Assembly (NCBI GenBank): GCA_016839385.1
Contig: JAEOUK010000564.1
Span: 1-30,286 of the forward strand
Reading direction: 5' to 3'
Length of the DNA: 30,286 nt
Source: Promethearchaeota archaeon
Lineage (GTDB): Archaea; Asgardarchaeota; Lokiarchaeia; Sigynarchaeales; MK-D1
The position numbers were made by a program, and so were the translations under genes. The notes beneath the pieces are model-generated. The model saw nothing but the letters and a program-made list of their open reading frames with translations. It had not been told where the DNA came from and ran no database searches. Shown here one piece after another: positions 24,085 to 30,286 of this stretch; positions within the stretch are counted from its first letter, which is position 1, and each line of letters starts with the position of its first letter.

Positions 24085-24438
24085 TTAAGTTCCTTTTAAT
24101 TTTTGACGTGCTGCTTCTAATTTAAGCGTAATCAAACCTAATTGGGCTTCTTTTGTTGTAATTATAACTATAACTTTATCCCCAATTGGAGTGAACACTA
24201 ATTTTCCTTTTTCATTCTCAAGGGTTGCAGTCACTAACTCACCTTGATCTAATTCTTTTGTTGCACGTTCACTCGCCTTCAAAATCAGTGCCACCATAGC
24301 ACTAACACCTTCTGGATCTACCCACCCAGGAAGTGCAAAACCCGTTATCTCGCCATATTTTTCTATAATTGCAGAACCGTGGATTCCCTTAATCTTTTTT
24401 AGAGATTGTGCAATCTCATTTATAATTTCGTCACTCAT
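24085..24438 (-). CDS. Roadblock/LC7-domain protein (MglB-like)
   Basis: The 117-residue protein is a stand-alone Roadblock domain: helix IINEIAQSLKKIKGIHGSAI, strand-turn EKYGEITGFAL, long helix VSAMVALILKASERATKEL, strands VTATLEN and KLVFTPIGDKVIVIITT, then a C-terminal helix. In bacteria MglB, with this fold, is the GAP of MglA; in eukaryotes such domains occur in Ragulator and dynein. A GTPase partner could be the MglA-type protein at 7920-8537, which is inference. The frame is open to a GTG at 24447, but the ATG at 24438 (MSDEIINEI) is preferred. It is the third gene of an operon with a histidine-kinase-like protein and a response regulator (75 and 83 base gaps). Confidence 0.88.
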   Translation of the reverse strand: MSDEIINEIAQSLKKIKGIHGSAIIEKYGEITGFALPGWVDPEGVSAMVALILKASERATKELDQGELVTATLENEKGKLVFTPIGDKVIVIITTKEAQLGLITLKLEAARQKLKGT

Positions 24439-24521
24439 TGTGCCCACTCGCTAAGTAATTTAATAAAATATGGATTGTTTCAGTATTTGAATTTTTCTTC
24501 CATTTGATAAAAAGTAGGAGG

Positions 24522-25202
24522 TTATGTCTTTTTTGTAAAATCACGAATGAATTTTCCAAGGTGATTACTCTTCTTTATTTCCAATTCAAGATCGTTGACT
24601 AATTTATCTAGTTCCGTAATCTCAATAGACAAAGGAGCTGGAAGCTTACCAGCTTTTCCTTTTTTGATTTCATCAATTTTTGCTCGAATAGCTGTAACTT
24701 TAGCAGTAAAGCTAGTAATGATTCCCGATTGAAGACCCTTCTCCAAGCCTCTCATTTTTTGCTCCATTTTATGAGCCATTCGGCGATCTTGCATATTTTC
24801 TTCGCTTTTCTTTCTTTTCAAAGCGTAGTTAATAACTTCAAGAAGTTTAGCTTTTTGGATAGGTTTTTCGATATAATCGTATGCACCTAACCGTAAAGCA
24901 TTGATTGCTGAATCCAAATTCGGTTCTCCAGTTAAAAATATAACGGGAATATCAAAATCATATTTTTCATTGAAGTGTTTTACAATATCGATTCCATTGG
25001 TTTTTGGTAAAACTAAATCAACAAGTAACAAATCAAAATTAGGATTCTCTGCATTTAATACGGTCTTTACACTTTGGAAATCTCGAGCTGTTTCTACTAT
25101 GAAGTCTTCTCGTTCTAAGATTTTCTTCAAAGTAACCCGGATTGATTTTTCATCATCGATTACTAATATTCTTGCTTGTTCATTGTTTGAAATTTGTAAC
25201 AC
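24522..25202 (-). CDS. Response regulator with helical output region
   Basis: Residues 10-128 are a receiver domain: acidic pocket D16-D17, phospho-acceptor D62 in LLLVDLVLPK, switch T91 in FLTGEPN and K113 in YIEKPIQ. All key residues are present, so it should accept phosphate. The last 95 residues are helical and charged (KMEQKMRGLEKGLQSGIITS; ELDKLVNDLELEIKKS) and contain no DNA-binding or enzymatic domain that I recognise, so output is likely through protein contacts. The start is GTG at 25202, near an AGGTG sequence. It is encoded between the histidine-kinase-like gene and the Roadblock gene. Confidence 0.9.
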   Translation of the reverse strand: MLQISNNEQARILVIDDEKSIRVTLKKILEREDFIVETARDFQSVKTVLNAENPNFDLLLVDLVLPKTNGIDIVKHFNEKYDFDIPVIFLTGEPNLDSAINALRLGAYDYIEKPIQKAKLLEVINYALKRKKSEENMQDRRMAHKMEQKMRGLEKGLQSGIITSFTAKVTAIRAKIDEIKKGKAGKLPAPLSIEITELDKLVNDLELEIKKSNHLGKFIRDFTKKT

Positions 25203-25277
25203 CTAATTTGTTTGTTGAGGGATTTTCGTCGATTTTATCTTTTAAATCTTATTTCAAATACTACTTCTCCTTGGTAG

Positions 25278-27272
25278 TTAAGCTTGTTTAAAATCCATGA
25301 TAAAAGAAATTCCTTTTAACTGTGTGGATTTTGCATAAATATTTCCTGAATGAGCCTTTACTATCAATGTTGCAATTGTTAATCCCATCCCTACACAGAA
25401 ATTTTTATCCTTGAGTTTGTGTTTGAATCCTTCTGTGCAAAACTCCTCGACGAGTTCTTTATTCTTCATTTTAAGTGGTTTTCCTAATGTCTGTGCTAGA
25501 TCAATAACATCATCAACAGTTGGCCAATTTGTGTGGAAAGGCTTTTTCACGTTCCGGATTTCATCACGGTCAATTCCTATTCCCGAATCATAAATTTCTA
25601 TCCGTATATACGGAATTTGATTAATAATCTTATCTTCAACAGTGATTTTTATTCTTCTATCTTGTTTTTTATCTACCAATCCAATTTTTGCATATAAATC
25701 CTTATAGCGGAGAGAGATTATGGAATTTTCCAGAATGTGTGAAAAACATGTTTTAAGATGCTGATATCTCCCCAAAATTGTCGGTGGTTTTTTGAGTTGA
25801 TTGGAAATGATGTCAATTTTAATCCGTTCTCCTTTAGCAAATTTCTTGATATCTTTTACTGCATCTTTTAGAGCATTCACAACAGATATTTCTCGCATTT
25901 GTTTTTGTGTGGCTATTTCAGAATACACTCGAATTTTTCTTACTATTTCTGCAATTCTTTCGATTTCTGAAGGAATTTCTGATAAATAGGAATGGTATTC
26001 CTTCCCTTCGGGAGAAGTATCTTCTTCAAAGGAATCCATTAATACTTGTACCCAGTTACTGATAATCATTAAGGGATTGTTAATCTGGTTTGCTAAATTT
26101 CCATAAATTCTACCAATTAATGCTAATTTCTCAGCATCTGCTAGACTTGAACGAGCATCATCTAGTAACTCTTGAGTCTTTTCAAGTTCTTGTTTATGAG
26201 CAGTAATTTCTTCTTCTGCTTTCTTTATCTTTTGCTCTAGAATTTGTTTTCGGGAAACGTCTGTTGCAAAAATCAAAATGGATTGTGCTTCTTCCCCTTT
26301 TTTCCTCTGAATGGGTATAATTTTCAAATTTAACGTAATAGTCTCATCATTACTCTTCTTAAAATCCAAAGGAGCTTTTTCATAGGTTACTCCTTTACGT
26401 GCTTGAATAAAATATTCAAGGAATTTTTCAGAATTACTATGATCTGCAAGTGGAATGTTACAATCTGCCATTTCATGGGAAGTATAACCTAATACATCAG
26501 TTGCAGTTTTATTCCAGTATCGAATTTTCCCATTATTATCGAGATTAATGACAATATTTGGTGATCGATCTAGTAACAAATTCAGAAATTTCACGGTACT
26601 TTCTAATTTTTCCGATTTTTCCTGGAGTTGCTGGTAAATTCGGGAGTTTATAATTACAATACTAAGTTGTTGACTAAGATCCTCAATAAATCGTTTCAGA
26701 ACCTGGTTTTCATTCTCCGGCATGGTATCATAGTAAAAATTCACATTTCCGATTAACTCATTACGGATTATGATGGGGGTACCTATAGCATATTTATAAT
26801 CTAATTTTTTAAATAGTTTATAACAATAGATGGATTTGCTATAATTCCTAATCCATATTGTCTTTTTTTCTAAGTAAATTCTACCACACAAGCCCTCATT
26901 TGTATTTATGAGGTGCCCTCGTATGTTCATATCTTCCGGAAATCCAGTAATGGAATTAAAAAAACCTAATTTGTCCTCCCAAATTACTAATACAGCTGAA
27001 GTTGCACCTAAAATTGAGCATCCATCATGAAGAATCTTAGATAGAACATCTTGATTGTCAAGATCATGAATCATTCCAATGATTTGATTGAAAAATTGCT
27101 TTCGGCTCGAATCTAGTGATTCTTGTTTTGATTCAGGAGGAAGAGGAGTGGGGGATTCGTCAATTTCTGCTGGAATTTCATCTTCTGAACTATCTAGTGG
27201 GTCAATATTAATAATATCACTATTATTCTGCTGAGGATTCTCCCTTGGAACCTCGTCATCTTGATCAGGCAT
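25278..27272 (-). CDS. Histidine-kinase-like GAF-PAS-ATPase protein lacking the acceptor His
   Basis: The 664-residue soluble protein begins with an acidic/Pro-rich linker (1-50), then a GAF domain (about 55-215), PAS (222-345), a coiled linker (345-385), a DHp region and a C-terminal HATPase_c domain (about 470-664). The ATPase has N-box HILENSIISL, G1 DSGIGID, F-box KKPFHTNW and G2 GMGLTIA, so nucleotide binding is expected. In the DHp box the usual AHEINNPL reads ANQINNPL (395-400): Asn395 (codon AAC) replaces the phospho-acceptor histidine. It could be a catalytically altered or allosteric pseudo-kinase. No membrane segments, so it senses internal signals. It is first in an operon with a response regulator and a Roadblock protein. 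Confidence 0.9.
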   Translation of the reverse strand: MPDQDDEVPRENPQQNNSDIINIDPLDSSEDEIPAEIDESPTPLPPESKQESLDSSRKQFFNQIIGMIHDLDNQDVLSKILHDGCSILGATSAVLVIWEDKLGFFNSITGFPEDMNIRGHLINTNEGLCGRIYLEKKTIWIRNYSKSIYCYKLFKKLDYKYAIGTPIIIRNELIGNVNFYYDTMPENENQVLKRFIEDLSQQLSIVIINSRIYQQLQEKSEKLESTVKFLNLLLDRSPNIVINLDNNGKIRYWNKTATDVLGYTSHEMADCNIPLADHSNSEKFLEYFIQARKGVTYEKAPLDFKKSNDETITLNLKIIPIQRKKGEEAQSILIFATDVSRKQILEQKIKKAEEEITAHKQELEKTQELLDDARSSLADAEKLALIGRIYGNLANQINNPLMIISNWVQVLMDSFEEDTSPEGKEYHSYLSEIPSEIERIAEIVRKIRVYSEIATQKQMREISVVNALKDAVKDIKKFAKGERIKIDIISNQLKKPPTILGRYQHLKTCFSHILENSIISLRYKDLYAKIGLVDKKQDRRIKITVEDKIINQIPYIRIEIYDSGIGIDRDEIRNVKKPFHTNWPTVDDVIDLAQTLGKPLKMKNKELVEEFCTEGFKHKLKDKNFCVGMGLTIATLIVKAHSGNIYAKSTQLKGISFIMDFKQA

Positions 27273-27419
27273 ATCACATAGTACTCCTAGTAGTCCGTTT
27301 CACTTGAAATAAGCGCTTTTAGAAATGAAATTCTTAGGAATTCCCATTTTAGTGTATAACTAAGCTAATTTAGTACAACCTAAATGAGTTTACTTGGAAG
27401 CAGTAAAAATTAATTGAGC

Positions 27420-28127
27420 TTATTTTCTTATTTTAGGTGATTTTTTAACGATTATTTTAGGGCACTCATCTGTTATTGGGCACTCATCACAGAGTGGACC
27501 AATTGGTTTGCATGTAGTTTTCCCAAATAAGACGAAAGTATTGTTTACATCCAACCAGTATTGTTTTGGGTAAATTTTTTTTAGTTCTATCTCGGTTTGA
27601 TCAGGTTTTGTAGTTGATATTAATCCCATTCTATTTGAGATTCGATGAACATGTGTATCAACTGGAATTGCAGGCTCTTTATATGCATATACTAATACAC
27701 AATTAGCCACTTTTCTACCAACTCCTGGTAAAGCTAGTAAATCATCCAAATCTCTTGGAACTTCTCCATCATATTCTTGAATGAGAATTTGACTTATCTC
27801 TTTTATACGTTGAGCTTTAGTTTTATACATCCCAGATTTTCTAATTAATTCTTCTACATGGTTAATTGGAGTGTTTAGTAGTTTTTCAGGAGTATCTATT
27901 CCAGCATTATCGAACAGATTTACAGTCGCTTGATGAGTACTTTCATCTCGATTGCGGACTGATAAGACAGTACTTATCAAAATACGAAATGGATCAACAG
28001 GCTCATTTTGCTTATTTGCATCTTGTTGAATTTCTTCAAGTAATGTTTTAGTATGATATTTTTTTAAATATTCCAGCATTTTGTATAAATATTCTACTGC
28101 TTTCTTAGTTTTGGGATTTTCTGGCAT
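27420..28127 (-). CDS. nth: Endonuclease III-type DNA glycosylase/AP lyase
   Basis: The 235 residues show the HhH-GPD fold: helix-hairpin-helix LPGVGRKVA (133-141) with catalytic lysine K139, then VDTHVHR (156-162) with catalytic D157, and the 4Fe-4S loop C206x6C213xxC216x5C222, the classical endonuclease III spacing. It removes oxidised pyrimidines (thymine glycol and similar) and cuts the abasic strand in base-excision repair. Its ATG follows the upstream PHP gene's stop by three bases, so the two genes are co-transcribed. Poly-basic tail KKSPKIRK is present. No oddity was seen. Confidence 0.95.
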   Translation of the reverse strand: MPENPKTKKAVEYLYKMLEYLKKYHTKTLLEEIQQDANKQNEPVDPFRILISTVLSVRNRDESTHQATVNLFDNAGIDTPEKLLNTPINHVEELIRKSGMYKTKAQRIKEISQILIQEYDGEVPRDLDDLLALPGVGRKVANCVLVYAYKEPAIPVDTHVHRISNRMGLISTTKPDQTEIELKKIYPKQYWLDVNNTFVLFGKTTCKPIGPLCDECPITDECPKIIVKKSPKIRK

Positions 28128-28130
28128 GAT

Positions 28131-28964
28131 TCAGTCAATTTCTATATACTTTTTTACTCTATTGCGATAACTAACTAGCTGAGTTACTCCCAAATCCTTA
28201 AGATATTGATACAATTCTTTGAATTTATATGCAACTTCCTCAGGTTTATGAGAATCGGATGAAGTTATGAGAGGAATATCACGTTCAATCATCATTTTGA
28301 CAATTCGATCTTCTGGATATTGTTCTCTAATGTACTTACGCAATCCCCCTGTACTAATTTCTGCACTCATACCATATTTTTTTACCTCATCTAATAATTC
28401 ACCGATTTTGCCAAAATATTGTTCTAAATTAGATGGTCGGTACCCGTACTTCTTTGGTAAATCTAGATGTGCTAAAATATGATATTTTCTTGTATGTATC
28501 ATTTCTATAATTGCTTCTATATACTGGTCGTAAATAAAATCCACTCCGAATTTTTTGAATTTATCATACGCATCTCGATCATCTACACTCCAAATTGTCC
28601 CATATGTGTTAAGAATGTGAACACTACCAATAATATAGTCCAACTTTTGTCCATTTTCATCAATAAATTTATTAATTGGCTCTTGAATCCACTTAAAATA
28701 ATCAATTTCCAATCCCATTTTGATAAAGATTTCTTCATTATATTTCTCTTGTAAAAGAGCAATTTCTGGAAAGTAGTGTAAATTCAGATCATCTAAGGTC
28801 ATAGCGTATAAATCTCGAGGTACCTCTTCTGGATAAAATTCTCTGGGAATATGGCAAGAAAATCCCATTTCAGTTAGATTTTTCTTAATTGCAACTTGGA
28901 CATATTCTTCCATTTCTCCCTTGGCATGATTACAATATTTTGTATGGATATGATAATCAAACAT
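28131..28964 (-). CDS. hisK: Histidinol-phosphatase, PHP family
   Basis: The protein has the PHP-type metal sites: DYHIHTKYCNHAKGEMEEY near the start, GFSCHIPREFYP, MGLEIDYF, DYIIGSVHIL, ILAHLDLPKKY, EISTGGLRKY and the closing SSDSHKPEEV. These match HisK-type histidinol phosphate phosphatases of about 270-280 residues, which give L-histidinol in histidine synthesis. The frame extends upstream to 29015 but would overlap the divergent gene's promoter region; ATGs at 28970 and 28964 begin the conserved part. The gene is not among other his genes here, so a different phosphatase substrate is possible. It leads directly into nth. Confidence 0.82.
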   Translation of the reverse strand: MFDYHIHTKYCNHAKGEMEEYVQVAIKKNLTEMGFSCHIPREFYPEEVPRDLYAMTLDDLNLHYFPEIALLQEKYNEEIFIKMGLEIDYFKWIQEPINKFIDENGQKLDYIIGSVHILNTYGTIWSVDDRDAYDKFKKFGVDFIYDQYIEAIIEMIHTRKYHILAHLDLPKKYGYRPSNLEQYFGKIGELLDEVKKYGMSAEISTGGLRKYIREQYPEDRIVKMMIERDIPLITSSDSHKPEEVAYKFKELYQYLKDLGVTQLVSYRNRVKKYIEID

Positions 28965-29035
28965 TAGCATGACCCACAATAACCAAATTGATTTATTCTT
29001 TCGTGTTAATTTCAAAACAAAGGAAGTATGATTTA

Positions 29036-29728
29036 ATGCCGTACCTAAAAATAACGAAAAATGTGTTTCAAATAGGGGGTAGCACTTTCAGTAATCCAGA
29101 AGATGCAGGAGTCTTTCTTGTAAAATGTAAGGACGAAAGTTTAGTTCTAATAGACAGTGGAGTAAATTCAAGTGAACAATTGTTGAAAAACATCGCGGAA
29201 ATTGGATTGGATTCTCAACGTGTGAAAGTTCTGATTTTAACTCATGCCCATATTGATCACACCGGGTCAGCTGTCGAACTCAAAAAAAAAATCAATCTGA
29301 AAGTTTATGCTCATGATTGGGAACGTGAAGCAATTGAGGGAGTACCGGGAACAGAAAAAATAATTGCCGCTAGTTGGTATGGTGTCACTTATTATCCGGT
29401 TTCTGTAGATGTAGTACTAAAAAAATCCGAAGAAAAACATATCATTGGTGGTACCGAATTTCTAATCATCCATACTCCTGGACACACTCCTGGATCCATA
29501 GCGGTAATGGTAAAAGATGAGGGAAAAAAAATTCTATTCGGTCAAGATATACACGGTCCATTTATGAGAGAATTCAACTCTAATATTAATGATTGGGCGA
29601 ATTCGATGAAAATTCTAATCTCAAAACAAGCGGATATATTATGTGAAGGACATTTTGGTATTTATCAACCCGGCCAACAGGTAGAAAGATATATTCGAGG
29701 ACAATTACGGCAGAATAATAAGGAGTAA
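29036..29728 (+). CDS. Metallo-beta-lactamase-fold hydrolase
   Basis: The 230 residues carry all metal ligands of the MBL fold: H70xH72xD74H75 in LTHAHIDH, H150 in TPGHTPG, D171 in GQDIHG and H216 in CEGHFG. This motif set fits glyoxalase II-like hydrolases, which cleave thioesters or related small molecules in the cytoplasm. The frame runs upstream to 28988, but the ATG at 29036 gives MPYLKITKNVFQIGG, the usual family beginning, and leaves a divergent promoter gap of about 70 bases to the PHP gene. It ends six bases before the next gene, so they form an operon. Substrate is unknown. Confidence 0.9.
   Translation: MPYLKITKNVFQIGGSTFSNPEDAGVFLVKCKDESLVLIDSGVNSSEQLLKNIAEIGLDSQRVKVLILTHAHIDHTGSAVELKKKINLKVYAHDWEREAIEGVPGTEKIIAASWYGVTYYPVSVDVVLKKSEEKHIIGGTEFLIIHTPGHTPGSIAVMVKDEGKKILFGQDIHGPFMREFNSNINDWANSMKILISKQADILCEGHFGIYQPGQQVERYIRGQLRQNNKE
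29720..29725 (+). promoter_or_regulatory. Ribosome binding site deciding a TTG start
   Basis: AAGGAG is inside the last codons of the MBL gene and nine bases before the TTG at 29735, supporting that non-ATG start for the DUF711-like gene. Confidence 0.5.
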
Positions 29729-29734
29729 AAAAAC

Positions 29735-30286
29735 TTGAAAATAAGAGCAATAACTCTTGGATCTCCATTGCAAAGTACTAAAAAATCTCTTGATTCTCTA
29801 AAGAAAAACTTAGAGAAAGTTTCAGAATTACGGAATCAATTCACAACGAAAAATATCGAAGTTCAAACAGTTCGATTTTGTTCTACTCCGTTTACGAAAC
29901 AATCTGTATTTGACAATAACTTCTTTGAAGAAATTTCAGATACATTAGATTACATTGATGAAATAGCAAAGCAGAAATTGTTGGATTATTATTCATTTCT
30001 TCCTGGATTATGTGATCAGTCTACTTCTTTGACCCCAACACAATTAAAGTCAATAAATATTTTGCCAAACCATTTATCCAAACACCCTCTTATGTTTTCC
30101 AGTATTCAAGCTTCATCTGTAAAGAATGGCATCTCAACCGAAGCTGTCGAAAAATGTGCAATACTTATAAAAAGACTTGCAGAAAAAGATCCTTTTACTA
30201 ATTTACAATTTGCTGCTACGTTTAATGTTCCAGAAAATACTCCATTTTTCCCTTCAGCATATCATTTAGGAAATGGATTAAAGATT
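29735..30286 (+). CDS. DUF711-family protein, N-terminal part (cut by window end)
   Basis: From TTG 29735 the frame is open for 184 codons to the window end. It starts MKIRAITLGSPL, and later has NLQFAATFNVPENTPFFPSA followed by YHLGNG, matching the N-terminal half of DUF711 proteins (typically 400 or more residues), whose conserved hallmark is the FxxxA...PxxTPFFPAAYH segment. The biochemical role of the family is unknown to me. The gene starts six bases after the MBL hydrolase stop with a good Shine-Dalgarno site, so they are co-transcribed. Confidence 0.8.
   Translation, partial: MKIRAITLGSPLQSTKKSLDSLKKNLEKVSELRNQFTTKNIEVQTVRFCSTPFTKQSVFDNNFFEEISDTLDYIDEIAKQKLLDYYSFLPGLCDQSTSLTPTQLKSINILPNHLSKHPLMFSSIQASSVKNGISTEAVEKCAILIKRLAEKDPFTNLQFAATFNVPENTPFFPSAYHLGNGLKI

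Noticed and set aside
28965..29015. Longer start of the PHP phosphatase
   Set aside because: The added residues resemble no PHP family start and the extension would overlap the divergent promoter; ATG at 28964 or 28970 is better.
28988..29035. Longer start of the MBL hydrolase
   Set aside because: The family begins at MPYLKITKNVF; the upstream 16 residues are unlike homologues and overlap the PHP promoter region.
1..30286. CRISPR arrays, insertion sequences, attachment sites and phage genes
   Set aside because: No repeat-spacer pattern, transposase, integrase or terminal repeats were seen.

Overview
The window is AT-rich (roughly one third G+C by eye) and looks archaeal, most likely from an Asgard archaeon (Promethearchaeota, Lokiarchaeia-like). 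This is inferred from a combination of genes: an MglA-type Ras-like GTPase, a Roadblock/LC7 protein and a protein with an N-terminal longin-like fold, next to archaeal HerA/NurA/Mre11/Rad50 repair genes, an F420 biosynthesis gene (cofE), superoxide reductase and bacterial-type genes (DNA gyrase, dihydropteroate synthase, MtdB-like dehydrogenase, two-component proteins). No rRNA, tRNA, CRISPR array or insertion sequence was seen. Several candidate archaeal TATA boxes with short leaders are visible, and a few genes have clear Shine-Dalgarno sites (gyrA, nurA, the DUF711 gene).

Layout. 1-2.8 kb (+): end of a HAD phosphatase, an unknown six-helix membrane protein, a PAP2 phosphatase and an MtdB-like methylene-tetrahydropterin dehydrogenase. 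3.1-4.6 kb (-): a His-rich Hsp20, superoxide reductase and a Cys-rich Lrp/AsnC regulator, possibly a redox-stress group. 4.7-7.9 kb: longin-like protein (-), then divergent (+) ferredoxin-type protein, CBS protein, NagB-like deaminase and an unlisted 51-residue charged microprotein. 7.9-8.5 kb (-): MglA-type GTPase, markedly richer in G+C than its neighbours. 9-13.8 kb (-): gyrB-gyrA operon. 14-17.1 kb (+): dihydropteroate synthase with an extra C-terminal domain, a membrane-anchored beta-helix surface protein, and cofE. 17.1-23.4 kb (-): nurA-herA-Mre11/Rad50 operon. 23.7 kb (+): small membrane protein. 24-27.3 kb (-): histidine-kinase-like protein, response regulator and Roadblock protein. 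27.4-29 kb (-): PHP phosphatase and endonuclease III. 29-30.3 kb (+): metallo-beta-lactamase hydrolase and the start of a DUF711 protein.

The most remarkable feature is the repair operon. NurA and HerA overlap by four bases and are followed six bases later by one 1189-residue reading frame that carries a complete Mre11 nuclease motif set and then a complete Rad50 ATPase head pair. The Rad50 half contains no cysteine, so the CxxC zinc hook that normally joins Rad50 dimers is absent. This would be a single-chain, hook-less end-resection machine coupled to HerA-NurA.

Other points of interest are a histidine-kinase-like protein whose phospho-acceptor His is Asn, encoded with a response regulator lacking a DNA-binding domain and a Roadblock protein; a gyrase with an insertion in the GyrB ATPase domain and non-standard residues at quinolone-contact positions; interleaved inverted repeats in the folP leader; and a hairpin abutting the cofE TATA box.
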